Shown here: positions 34,560-42,748 of the stretch, piece by piece | Numbering within the stretch: the stretch's first letter is position 1 | How the letters are laid out: each line of letters opens with the position of its first letter | DNA from: Streptomyces sp. MP131-18 | GTDB taxonomy: Bacteria; Actinomycetota; Actinomycetes; Streptomycetales; Streptomycetaceae | DNA: 64,000 nt | Assembly: GCF_001984575.1 (NCBI RefSeq) | Contig: NZ_LZNS01000001.1 | Span: 3,723,210 to 3,787,209, forward strand | Direction: 5' to 3' | The notes under the pieces: generated by a model | What the model saw: the letters and a program-made list of their open reading frames with translations, nothing else | Database searches by the model: none | Told to the model about the DNA's origin: nothing | Made by a program: the position numbers and the translations under genes

Positions 34560-34648
34560 GCGGCGCCCACGCGGCCGCCGAGCCGCATACCACCACCCAC
34601 CACACGCTTCGCCGCGCGGGCGGAGAAGCGAACGAGGGGGGGCAGTGA
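34556..34648 (+). CDS. Mini-ORF 3 of the 89-bp repeat array (30 aa)
   Basis: Third copy; the C-terminus reads EANEGGQ instead of EANEEAQ. Its TGA overlaps the GTG of the 598-codon gene at 34645. The final ribosome-binding sequence is altered to GAGGGGGGG, so the downstream gene starts with a slightly different initiation region from the internal copies. Confidence 0.45.
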   Translation: MSGAHAAAEPHTTTHHTLRRAGGEANEGGQ

Positions 34649-36441
34649 GCGGCGGGGCGGCGGCGCTGCCCGCCGCGTTCCTGACCGGCCTGGCCGCCAC
34701 GGCGGCGCCCGGCTCCGCGGCGGCCAGGTTCGCGGCCGGGCGGGCGCGGCAGGGCGCGCCCGGCGCGGAGCGGGAGCCGCTGCTGCACGCACTGCTGCAC
34801 GGCGCGTGCGCCGGGAGCGCGCCGGACTGGCTGCTGACGGAGGCCGCGTCCGCCGCCCCGGCCACGGCCGCCGCCGCCCTCGCGCACCGCGACTGCCCGG
34901 CCTCGCTGCGGACGGCCGCCCTGCGGGCCGCGGCGGACGCGCGCCTCGGCGAGCTGGCCGCGGAGGGCGCCGAGGGCGCGGACGCGGTGCCGGCCGCGGT
35001 CGTGGCGGAGCTGCGCCGCCGCGCGGCGGAGCCGGTGAACATGACCCGGGAGCTGCTGGACCGGCCGGGCCCGGCGCAGGCGGTGCTCGGCGTTCCCTGC
35101 CTGCCGGACGCCGTGTTCGACGCGGCCGTGGAGCTGCTGCCCGGGCCGCCGGCCCCGATGCGGGACGGCGAGGACTTCGAGGGCTGGCTGCGCGGCCACC
35201 GGGCGGCGCTGCACGCCTGGCAGGCGATGTGGCTGCGGGTGCTGGTCACCCACCCCGACCGCCACGCGCGCCTGCTCGCGATCCCGGCGGGCACGCCGGC
35301 CGGGTCCGTGATCCGCGACCACCTGCTCGGCACCCTGCCGTGGGCCGTCGAGCCCGCGCTGCTCGACGCGGTGGCCCGCGCCGACCTGGAGCGGTTCGCC
35401 GGGGCGGTGCTCACCGCCGAGATCAGCCGCGCGCTGCTCGGCGGGCTCAGCCGGGACGAGGCACGCGCGCGGTTCGGGGAGCGGGTCGCGGCCCTGCCGC
35501 AGGAGGCCGCGCACCTCCCGCGGGCGTACCTGGACGACCGGGCGTCCGATCCGGAGCACGGCGCCCGCGCCGCGGTCGACTGGGTCGCCAGGGCCGCGGG
35601 CGAACGCTGGCGCCTGCTGCTCGACCCGCCCGCGGACCGGCCCTGGCGGACCCCGCCGGAGGGCCGCGCCGCGCTGGGCCGCCTGTTCGCCGGGACCGCG
35701 GCCGAGGCCCTGGCCGGGTGGGAGCCGCTGCCTGGCCGCCCGGTCGGCCGTCCCGCGCACCTGCTGTGGGTGCACGCGATGCTGCGCCACCTGCCCGCGC
35801 TCACGCCCGACGTCGCGTTGCGGGTGCGGCTGCTGGTGCGGGACGCGGCGCGGGGCCGCGGCCGCCGGGACGAGCGGTTCGCCGCGCTGCTCGCCGAGGT
35901 GGAGCGGCGCAGCGCCGCGGCCCTCGGCGATCCCGGCGAGGTGACGGTGCCGCAGCTGGCCGGGATACCGGGCGAGACGCTGGCCGCGTTCCTCGACCGG
36001 CACCCGGGCGACGACCATGCGGTCGAACGGGCGCTGCTGTCCTCAGCGCTGGCCCAGGACCGGGCGGACCCGCCCTTCGCCGCCGTCCTGGCCCGCCACT
36101 CCGACCCGGCCGGGGCGCTGCCGCGCCTCACGCGCGAGCTGCCCCGGCGCCTCGGCGGCGGCGCTGCGGCCAGGGACGCGTGGACCCGGCTGGCCCTGGC
36201 CGCGGAGGGCTGCGGTCCTGACACGGTGGCGGCGCTCCCGGCGTGGGCGGCGCTGGCGCACGGCGGGCCCGTGATAGCCGCGGCGGTGCTCGACGCGCTC
36301 GGCGAGGACGAGTCCGCGTGGGCCCGCTTCGCCGAGCACCCCGCCACCGCGGACGGCCCGGCCGCGTGGCTTCCGCTCGGTCCGCTGCTGGCCGCCGCCC
36401 GCGAAGGCGCCGCCTGGCCGGACCCGCCGCCGGGGGACTGA
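34645..36441 (+). CDS. Hypothetical helical-repeat protein
   Basis: 598 aa, family not recognised. Nearly all-alpha and rich in Ala, Leu and Arg, with stretches resembling HEAT-type helical pairs (ASLRTAALRAAADARLGEL; RFAALLAEVERRSAAALGD). No transmembrane helix or catalytic motif was seen. The GTG at 34645 is the fourth copy of the repeated start region. Co-transcription with the UvrA-like gene through the repeats suggests a protein-interaction partner in the same process. Confidence 0.7.
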   Translation: MSGGAAALPAAFLTGLAATAAPGSAAARFAAGRARQGAPGAEREPLLHALLHGACAGSAPDWLLTEAASAAPATAAAALAHRDCPASLRTAALRAAADARLGELAAEGAEGADAVPAAVVAELRRRAAEPVNMTRELLDRPGPAQAVLGVPCLPDAVFDAAVELLPGPPAPMRDGEDFEGWLRGHRAALHAWQAMWLRVLVTHPDRHARLLAIPAGTPAGSVIRDHLLGTLPWAVEPALLDAVARADLERFAGAVLTAEISRALLGGLSRDEARARFGERVAALPQEAAHLPRAYLDDRASDPEHGARAAVDWVARAAGERWRLLLDPPADRPWRTPPEGRAALGRLFAGTAAEALAGWEPLPGRPVGRPAHLLWVHAMLRHLPALTPDVALRVRLLVRDAARGRGRRDERFAALLAEVERRSAAALGDPGEVTVPQLAGIPGETLAAFLDRHPGDDHAVERALLSSALAQDRADPPFAAVLARHSDPAGALPRLTRELPRRLGGGAAARDAWTRLALAAEGCGPDTVAALPAWAALAHGGPVIAAAVLDALGEDESAWARFAEHPATADGPAAWLPLGPLLAAAREGAAWPDPPPGD

Positions 36442-36564
36442 GCCCCGGGGTGTCCGTCGGCCGGGGGTGGGCTTGTCCTGACCGGCCGGGGGCGGCAGCC
36501 TGAGGACACCGGATTGTCATGGGCACACCCGAAGGTCCGTTCCGGTCCCGCCCGAGGAGACCCC

Positions 36565-37818
36565 TTGCGCCGCACCTCCCGCACCTCCCGCAGCCCCCGT
36601 GGCTTCCGCGGACCCGGCCGGGTCCGCGGTGCCCGCGCCACCGCCGCCCTGACCGCCGCCCTGCTCTGCCTGGCCGCCGCCGGCGCCCTCCCCGCCGCCG
36701 CGTCCGCCCCGAGACCCGGCGTCGTCAACGCCGGGGCGCCCGGCGCCGTCGAGGGCAGCTACCTCGTCGTCCTCGACGGCGGTGCCGCGCGCACCGCCGG
36801 CGGCACCGCCGCGGCCGGCGCCGAGCTGGCCGGCCGCTACGGCGTGCGCGTCGCCGGCACCTACGACAGCGCGCTGACCGGCCTCCACGTCCTGGCCACC
36901 GCGCCGCAGGCCCGCCGCCTGGCCGCCGACCCGGCCGTGCGGCTGGTCGAGCAGGACACCGCGGTCGCCGCCCGCCCGGCCGCCACCCAGCCCGACCCGC
37001 CCAACTGCGGACTCGACCGCATCGACCAGCCCGACCTGCCGCTCGACCACTCCTTCACCTTCCCCGACTCGGCCGGCGAGGGCGCCACCGCCTACATCGT
37101 CGACACCGGAATCGCGTACGGGCACCAGGACTTCGGCGGCCGGGCCAGGCCGGGCCACGACGTCACCGGCGGGGACGGTTCGGACGGCAACGGCCACGGC
37201 ACGCACATGGCCGGACTGGTCGGCGGCGCGGAGCACGGCGTCGCCAAGGCCGCCGACCTCGTCTCCGTCAAGGTGCTCGACGCCTCGGGCGCCGGGACCC
37301 TGGCCGGGGTCGTCGAGGGCATCGACTGGCTCACCGCCGACGCGCAGGGCCGTTCCGCGGTCGCGCTGCTGACCCTCGGCGGCGCGCCGAGCGACGTGCT
37401 CGACCGGGCCGTCCGGGCCTCCATCGCCTCCGGCGTGGCCTACGCCGTGGCGGCGGGCGGCGGCGCGGACGACGCGGGGAACTACTCGCCCGGCCGCGTC
37501 ACCGAGGCCATCACCGTGGCCGCGTCCAGCTGTGACGACCGGGTGGCCTCGTTCACCAACCTCGGGCCCGCCGTCGACCTGTTCGCGCCCGGCGTCGGCA
37601 TCACCTCCGCCTGGCCGGACGGCGGCGACGGAACGGCCGCCCTGTCCGGTACCTCCGCGTCGGCGGCCTTCGCCGCGGGCGTCGCCGCCCTCCACCTGGC
37701 CGACCACCCCGGTACCGGCCCTGCCGCGCTCGGGCAGGCCATGGACGCGGCGGCGGCCGTCGGCAGGCTCACCGGTGTGCCGCCCGGCACGCCGAACAAG
37801 CTGCTCCAGGTCATCTGA
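36565..37818 (+). CDS. Secreted subtilisin-like (S8) protease, possibly inactive
   Basis: 417 aa from a TTG with GAGGAG five nucleotides before it. Signal peptide (AALTAALLCLAAAGALPAAA), an I9-type propeptide (SYLVVLDGGAARTA), then a proteinase-K-type core. Catalytic Asp (AYIVDTGIAYG), His (GNGHGTHMAGL) and Ser (ALSGTSASAAFAAG) are present. However the oxyanion-hole Asn of the AAGN motif is replaced (YAVAAGGGADDAGNYSP), and the near-invariant GTSMAxPHVAG is GTSASAAFAAG. Activity is therefore doubtful. It could act as a binding protein or use another residue. Confidence 0.88.
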   Translation: MRRTSRTSRSPRGFRGPGRVRGARATAALTAALLCLAAAGALPAAASAPRPGVVNAGAPGAVEGSYLVVLDGGAARTAGGTAAAGAELAGRYGVRVAGTYDSALTGLHVLATAPQARRLAADPAVRLVEQDTAVAARPAATQPDPPNCGLDRIDQPDLPLDHSFTFPDSAGEGATAYIVDTGIAYGHQDFGGRARPGHDVTGGDGSDGNGHGTHMAGLVGGAEHGVAKAADLVSVKVLDASGAGTLAGVVEGIDWLTADAQGRSAVALLTLGGAPSDVLDRAVRASIASGVAYAVAAGGGADDAGNYSPGRVTEAITVAASSCDDRVASFTNLGPAVDLFAPGVGITSAWPDGGDGTAALSGTSASAAFAAGVAALHLADHPGTGPAALGQAMDAAAAVGRLTGVPPGTPNKLLQVI

Positions 37819-38092
37819 CCCGCGGCACCAGGGCGGAACGGCGGGCGCCGCGGCGGGTGGGACGAGTCCGTACAGGCCGGGACGGAGTGGTATGTCCCAC
37901 CCGCCAAAAGGTGGCAGAAGCCCGTCCGCCGTGGGATGTTGGGATCACACGAGATTGTCCCGGGGCTGCACTCCGGGACAGGGTTCCGGGAGTTGCCCCT
38001 TTTCATCAGGGCACCCGGACCCGCCACGGCCCTCCGCCCGCTGTGCGGTCGGTTCGCTTTGGGCTCACAACCCTCCGAGAAGGGTGCCCGGC

Positions 38093-38428
38093 ATGCACGT
38101 CGACACATCCGTCCGCGGGAACACCGCGAGCATCAGTCCGCACTGCGAGATCGACATCCACACGCTGCCGCAGGTCGAGGCCGCGTTCGCCGCGCTGCCG
38201 TCGACCGTCACCGATGTCACGCTCGACCTGGCCGACGCGCCGTTCATGGACATCGCCGGTCTGCACCTGCTGGTCGGTGCGCGCCGGGCCGCCCTGGCGC
38301 GCCACGGCACGCTCACCGTCACCGGCCTGAGCCCGCAGCCGCACCGGCTGCTCCTGATCGCCCACCGCACGTTCCCTGGGACCCACTTCGGCGAGTTCCT
38401 GCCCGGCGACATCACTCTCACCGTCTGA
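38093..38428 (+). CDS. STAS-domain anti-sigma-factor antagonist
   Basis: 111 aa. The STAS core with LDLADAPFMDIAGLHLLVGA corresponds to the phosphorylation loop of SpoIIAA/BldG-like proteins, but the usual Ser (DSSG) is Ile-Ala (MDIAG). It may thus be a non-phosphorylatable or degenerate antagonist. The start ATG follows GAGAAGGG. It stands alone, with a 274-bp upstream region containing a GTCCCGG/CCGGGAC inverted repeat (about 37957-37979). Confidence 0.82.
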   Translation: MHVDTSVRGNTASISPHCEIDIHTLPQVEAAFAALPSTVTDVTLDLADAPFMDIAGLHLLVGARRAALARHGTLTVTGLSPQPHRLLLIAHRTFPGTHFGEFLPGDITLTV

Positions 38429-38437
38429 GGCGGCCGC

Positions 38438-38833
38438 TCACGGCCGAGGGGCCCCCGGCCGCATGGCGATCTCGCTCAGGTGCAGACCGGCGAGCCGCCA
38501 GCGGCCGTCGGCCGCCGTCAGGAACTGGCTGATCCTGAAGTGCCCGTCCACATCGCGCCCCTCGTAGATGCTCTGCTGGCTCTGCACCCCGAGCGCCAGG
38601 GCCGCACAGCCGTAGCGGCGGATCTCGACGTACTCCCAGTCGAAGGAGTCGTGAACGAGCGCGCCCGAGGAGTAACGCGCCAGCCAGGCCGCCCTGTCGA
38701 GCACGAAGCCGTGCCGCCCGACCGCCGTGAAGTCACCGGTCAGCAGCGTCCCGAGGGCGTCGGTGTCGCCGGCCAGCTCGGCCCGCGCCCACCTCCGGCC
38801 GAAGGCGTGCAGCTCCTCGTCGTCCTGTTCCAT
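38438..38833 (-). CDS. SnoaL/DUF4440-like protein
   Basis: 131 aa from the ATG at 38833 (an ATG at 38842 is possible). The cone-shaped alpha+beta fold pattern is visible: ELHAFGRRWARAELAGDTDA, LLTGDFTAVGRHGFVLDRAA and ISQFLTAADGRWRLAGLHLS. Proteins of this group are small hydrolase, isomerase or binding proteins. No catalytic residue can be assigned. It is convergent with the STAS gene. Confidence 0.8.
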   Translation of the reverse strand: MEQDDEELHAFGRRWARAELAGDTDALGTLLTGDFTAVGRHGFVLDRAAWLARYSSGALVHDSFDWEYVEIRRYGCAALALGVQSQQSIYEGRDVDGHFRISQFLTAADGRWRLAGLHLSEIAMRPGAPRP

Positions 38834-39000
38834 GGGGCACATCCCTCGCTTCGCGGGCTTCCTCGCCGGCCCTCAGGCTCCGCCGCGGCCACGCGTCCGC
38901 GCATCGCCCGGCAGGAGGCAACGGTGTTACTCCGCCGACCGCATCACCCCCCTGACCCGTACGCCCGGGGGAGTACGGGGCGGTACGGCACAGTGGGTTC

Positions 39001-39489
39001 ATGGATACACGTGTGTTGCGCGCCGTGGGAGTGGCCACGGCGGTGTACGGGCTGGCGGTGGCGGCCCGGCCGGCGCTGCTGGCGAAGCCGTCGGGGCTGG
39101 CCGGGCCCGGCGGGCGGACCGGCGCGGAGGTGCGAACGGCGCTGCGCCCGCTCGGCCTGCGGGAGGCGGCCTCCGGGCTGGCCCTGGCGCTCGCGCCCGA
39201 GGGCCCGGCGCTGCGCACCGCCGCGGCGCTGCGGCTCGCGGCGGACGTCGGCGACGCGGCGCTGCTCGGCGCCACGCTGCCGGGCCGCCTGCGGCGCCGC
39301 GGCGCGGTCGCGGTGTCGCTCGGCTGGGGCGCGCTGACGGCGGCCGGACTGCTGCTGCCCGGAGGCCAACGAGAACTACCCGGCGTGGCAGGATGGTTGA
39401 CGGACAGGCACGACGGGGAGGGGCGGACCCAATGGAGTGCGAGCTGGCGCTGGGCGGGGACGTGCCGCCGGGGGCGCACGACGAGCTGA
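39001..39489 (+). CDS. Small hypothetical membrane protein
   Basis: 162 aa. Three to four hydrophobic stretches (VLRAVGVATAVYGLAVAARP, AASGLALALAPEG, AVAVSLGWGALTAAGLLL) resemble DUF4267-like integral proteins. The last 45 residues are polar and overlap the next gene by 58 bp. The start ATG lies directly after a promoter-like region. The overlap suggests cotranscription with the EACC1-like and CHAT genes, but function is unknown. Confidence 0.6.
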   Translation: MDTRVLRAVGVATAVYGLAVAARPALLAKPSGLAGPGGRTGAEVRTALRPLGLREAASGLALALAPEGPALRTAAALRLAADVGDAALLGATLPGRLRRRGAVAVSLGWGALTAAGLLLPGGQRELPGVAGWLTDRHDGEGRTQWSASWRWAGTCRRGRTTS

Positions 39490-39878
39490 CCCGCAGGCTG
39501 TACGACGCGGGCGCGGCGACGCGGGTGGCGCCGCAGTGGGTGCGGGACCCGGAGCCGGGGCGGCGGGCCGGCGAGTTCATCGCCGTGGCGACGCTGGCGG
39601 TCACGTTCTCCGGCACGCTGGTCGCGGTGGTCGACGTGGTGCGCCGCTGGCTGATCGAGGGCCGCGAACGACGGTCAGGGGCGCGGCGCGGGGTGACGAC
39701 GATCGTGCTGAAGGTGGACGGCACGGAGCTGGTCATCACCGAGCCGTCGACGGACGGGGAGCGGCAGGTCCTGGAGCACTTCCTCCGCACCCACGCCGCC
39801 GGGCGGACCGGTAACGGGCCCGGGGACGGCGGTAACGACGGGGACGGCGGGGACGGCGCCGGACGGCCCCTGCCGTGA
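39432..39878 (+). CDS. EACC1-like small membrane protein
   Basis: 148 aa. The pattern is a short N-terminal alpha/beta region, one transmembrane helix (FIAVATLAVTFSGTLVAVVD) followed by basic RRWLIEGRERR, and a small C-terminal strand-rich unit (TTIVLKVDGTELVITEPSTD). This is how the 'effector-associated constant component 1' family looks, as I recall it, and such genes precede CHAT effectors. GGGGAGGGG lies upstream of the ATG. Its stop overlaps the CHAT gene start by 4 bp, so the two are made together; it probably anchors the effector at the membrane. Confidence 0.7.
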   Translation: MECELALGGDVPPGAHDELTRRLYDAGAATRVAPQWVRDPEPGRRAGEFIAVATLAVTFSGTLVAVVDVVRRWLIEGRERRSGARRGVTTIVLKVDGTELVITEPSTDGERQVLEHFLRTHAAGRTGNGPGDGGNDGDGGDGAGRPLP

Positions 39879-41881
39879 CCGCCGCGGGGATGACGACGCT
39901 CGACGTGCGCGAGCTGGCCCAGGGCCTGTCCGCGCAGTACACGTACGAGTTGCGCTCCGGTGAGCGGGGCGGCGACGGCGGCACGCGGGAGACCGAGTAC
40001 ACCGTCGACGTCAGCCCTGCGCTCGTATCCGACTGGTGTGCGCAGATGGACGCGCTGCTGACGTCGGCGGCCGGCGGGCCCGGCGCCGGGGACGACCCGG
40101 AGGAACGCCTGCGGGAGTTGGGCGCCCTGCTGTACGACCACCTGTTCCCGCGTGTCGGCGGCATCTTGCCGGACCTGGTCAGACGGCTGCGGGAGTCGAT
40201 AGGGCCGCTCCTGGTCAGGACGAACGAGCCGGCGCAGGCCGTCCCGTGGGAACTGCTGCACGACGGCCGGGACTTCCTGGGACTCAAACACGACCTGGGC
40301 CGCCGTTCCGTCGGCAAACAGCAGGTGGTCGGCGGCAGGACCATCGACCGGCTGCGCCGGGCGCTGATCGTGGGCGACACCCTGGGCGATCTCGACGCCG
40401 CGCGCGAAGAGGTGGCGCGGGTCGCGGACTGGCTGCGGGGGCGCGGCGTGGAGTGCACGGTGGTGCGGGGCGCGGACGCGACCGTGTCCTCGGTGGTCAG
40501 GGAGCTGGCCTCGGACCGCAGACCCTACGACCTGTTCCACTACTGCGGGCACGTCGCGTCGAGCGGCGGCGTGGCCGGGCTGCTGATGCACCGGCGCGAG
40601 TTGCTCGACCAGGTCGCCCTCCAGACGCTGTCCACCCGGGGCGCACCGCCCGTGGTGTTCATCAACGGCTGCGCCTCCGCGGGGCGCGTCGCCAGCATGT
40701 GCCGGGCCTTCACGATCATGGGCGCCAAAACGGTGATCGGCACGCGCGCCGAAGTGGCGGACGACGGCGCGTGGCGCTTCGCCGAGCTGTTCTACGACCG
40801 GCTGCTGGGCGGTGAACCGGCGGGAGCCGCCGTGCGCGGGGCGCGCGCCGGGCTGCGCGAGCGGCCGGACGCGGCGTGGGCGTCGTTCGTGCTGTACGGC
40901 GACCCGACGGCGTACCTCACCGGTGACGCGCCGCCGGACCCGGCGCCCGAGGAGCCGCCGGGGAGCACGCGGCACGCCCTCACGCCCGACGCACTCATGC
41001 TGCTGACACAGATCCGGGCGAACGCCGTGCCGCGCGGTGTGGTCACGTCCGTCGATCTGCTGCTCGGCCTGCTCGGCCTGCGGGAGCTGCGCGAACGTGT
41101 GACGGAGCGCATCGGCACGGACCGGTTCGCGGTGCTCGTCGAGGTTGTCGGCTCGGTGCTCGACCGCGGCGGGGACGGCGAACTACCGCCGGATGACGTG
41201 CAGTTGTCGGACACCGTCACGCGGGTCCTCCTGGAGGCCGAGTCGGTCGCGGTGGCCGGCGGCAGGTCCGCCATCGGCACGGCCGACATCGCCGCCGCCT
41301 TCGTGACGGTGGGCGGCGGCATCTCGGCCCAACTGCTTGAGCTGTGCGGCCTCTCCCTCGACCAGCTGCTCCCCGAGGCCGTGGCGGAGCCCGAGGCCGT
41401 GGCGGAGCCCGAGGCGAAAGCGGAGCCCGGCGGCGACGAGCGCATGGCCGATGTCGTCCCCCTGCCGCGGGCGGCGGCCGACGCGAACGGGGACGGCCGG
41501 GTCTGGACCGACGGGCTCGGCGCCGGGACCGCGGCGGCGCTGCGGCTGGCGCGGCTGCTCGCCGAGTTGAAGGGCGAGATCATCGGCTCGCACACCCTGC
41601 TCCTCGCCTTCGGCGCGCTCGGCGACGAGACGCTGCGCCGCGGCCTCGCCGCCCAAGGGCCCGCCGGGGAGGCCGCATTCGAGAAGCTGGCGCGGCTGCT
41701 CGTGCCCCGTTCCCGCGACGTCTCGCCGCGGGTGAGCGGCGTGCTCGAGCGGGCGCCCGAAGGCGACGCCGCCGTGCTGGCCGCGCTCCTCGCCGACCAC
41801 GGCTCCGCGGCGCGCGGGCTGCTGCGGGACCTGGGCGTGGACCCGGACCGCCTGGCCGAGGCACTCACCGACCCCGGCTGA
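39875..41881 (+). CDS. CHAT caspase-like protease fused to two ClpN-like domains
   Basis: 668 aa. The CHAT domain spans about 110-350: PWELLHDG, His226 in LFHYCGHVAS and Cys266 in VFINGCASAG form the dyad, and FAELFYDRLLGGEP closes it. Two helical units follow (about 365-500 and 545-668), e.g. RHALTPDALMLLTQIRANAV and AALRLARLLAELKGEIIGSH; they match the duplicated four-helix pattern of Clp N-domains. A duplicated AVAEPE linker joins them. CHAT proteases act as regulated death or cleavage effectors (for example with gasdermin or Craspase). The ClpN-like part suggests docking to the ClpB-like protein encoded in the facing operon. Confidence 0.85.
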   Translation: MTAAGMTTLDVRELAQGLSAQYTYELRSGERGGDGGTRETEYTVDVSPALVSDWCAQMDALLTSAAGGPGAGDDPEERLRELGALLYDHLFPRVGGILPDLVRRLRESIGPLLVRTNEPAQAVPWELLHDGRDFLGLKHDLGRRSVGKQQVVGGRTIDRLRRALIVGDTLGDLDAAREEVARVADWLRGRGVECTVVRGADATVSSVVRELASDRRPYDLFHYCGHVASSGGVAGLLMHRRELLDQVALQTLSTRGAPPVVFINGCASAGRVASMCRAFTIMGAKTVIGTRAEVADDGAWRFAELFYDRLLGGEPAGAAVRGARAGLRERPDAAWASFVLYGDPTAYLTGDAPPDPAPEEPPGSTRHALTPDALMLLTQIRANAVPRGVVTSVDLLLGLLGLRELRERVTERIGTDRFAVLVEVVGSVLDRGGDGELPPDDVQLSDTVTRVLLEAESVAVAGGRSAIGTADIAAAFVTVGGGISAQLLELCGLSLDQLLPEAVAEPEAVAEPEAKAEPGGDERMADVVPLPRAAADANGDGRVWTDGLGAGTAAALRLARLLAELKGEIIGSHTLLLAFGALGDETLRRGLAAQGPAGEAAFEKLARLLVPRSRDVSPRVSGVLERAPEGDAAVLAALLADHGSAARGLLRDLGVDPDRLAEALTDPG

Positions 41882-41896
41882 GCCCGCACGCCGACG

Positions 41897-42748
41897 TCAG
41901 CCCGAAGAGCAGGCAGAGCCGGCGGAACCGGCGGAACCGGCGGACCCCGGGGGACCCAAAGAGCCCGGAGAGCCCGGAGAGCCCGGAGAGCCGACGGAAC
42001 CCGGAGAACCCGGAGAGCCAGCGGAACCCAGAGGACCCGAAGAGCCCGCAGCGCCGACGGACCCCGGAGAACCCGAAGAGCCAGCGGAACCCGGAGAACC
42101 CAGAGGACCCGCAGCGCCAGCAGAACCCAGAGGACCCGAAGAGCCCGCAGCGCCGACGGAACCCGGAGAACCCGGAGAGCCCGCAGCGCCGACGGACCCC
42201 GGAGAACCCGAAGAGCCCGGAGCGCCCGGATGATCGCGAGTACCGGCAGAGCCGGAGGAACCCGAAGAGCCCGCAGAGCCGTAGGAGCCGGGAGAATCGG
42301 GGGAACCAGGAGTACCGGGAGAAACGGAGGAACCGGCAGAGCCCGAAGAGCCCGAAGAGCCCGCAGCGCCTGGGGGGTCGGCGGTCGCGAGGGTCGCGAG
42401 ACCGCGGGGTGCCCGTGGGTCCTCCGGGCGGCGGCGCAGCACCTCCTCCCACTGGCGGCGTGCCTCGTCCGTGTCGCCGAGGCGCAGGCAGGCCAGCGCC
42501 AGCGCGTTCCTGGCCTCCGTGTCGCCGGGACACCAGTGGACGACGGCGGCGAAGCAGTCCCTGGCCGCCGCCGCCCGCCCGGCGCGCGCGGCGGCCAGGC
42601 CCCGGTTGAACAGCCGCGCGGGCCGGGCGTACAGCCTGGCGTAGCCGAACAGCGGCGTGCCGCAGCCGCCGCAGGCCCGCGCCGCGTACACGTTGTCCGT
42701 GCGGCACAGCGGAACGGGGCACGGCACGGTGAACTCCGTGCCGCTCAC
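41897..42748 (-). CDS. Zinc-ribbon/TPR protein with collagen-like tail
   Basis: 283 aa from the GTG overlapping the Hsp70 stop. The N-terminus has a four-Cys zinc ribbon (TVPCPVPLCRTDNVYAARAC, then GGCGTPLFGY). Residues about 45-115 form two TPR-like units (RDCFAAVVHWCPGDTEARNA, LRLGDTDEARRQWEEVLRRR). The remaining ~150 residues are Gly-X-Y-type repeats rich in GSPGS and GAAGSSGPL. Such collagen-like tails are usually extracellular, yet there is no signal peptide. It is the last gene of the eight-gene chaperone operon. Its underlying DNA is internally repetitive and therefore variable. Confidence 0.72.
   Translation of the reverse strand: MSGTEFTVPCPVPLCRTDNVYAARACGGCGTPLFGYARLYARPARLFNRGLAAARAGRAAAARDCFAAVVHWCPGDTEARNALALACLRLGDTDEARRQWEEVLRRRPEDPRAPRGLATLATADPPGAAGSSGSSGSAGSSVSPGTPGSPDSPGSYGSAGSSGSSGSAGTRDHPGAPGSSGSPGSVGAAGSPGSPGSVGAAGSSGPLGSAGAAGPLGSPGSAGSSGSPGSVGAAGSSGPLGSAGSPGSPGSVGSPGSPGSPGSLGPPGSAGSAGSAGSACSSG

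Larger units (their letters stand above)
34378..34644 (+). repeat. Three tandem 89-bp repeats
   Basis: Units begin at 34378, 34467 and 34556; a fourth GTGAGCGGCG at 34645 is the start of the next gene. Units 1 and 2 differ by one base (GGG versus GAG codon); unit 3 ends GAGGGGGGGCAG instead of GAGGAGGCACAG. Each contains a hairpin (CGCTTC...GAAGCG with an inner CCGC/GCGG) just before a GAGGAGG ribosome-binding site. No spacer separates them, so it is not a CRISPR array. Confidence 0.92.

Noticed and set aside
34378..34644. CRISPR array
   Set aside because: The 89-bp units adjoin without spacers and encode reading frames; there are no cas genes.
41900..42370. Non-coding satellite-like repeat
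   Set aside because: The repeats are in frame with the zinc-ribbon/TPR protein and produce a regular Gly-X-Y tail, so they are coding.
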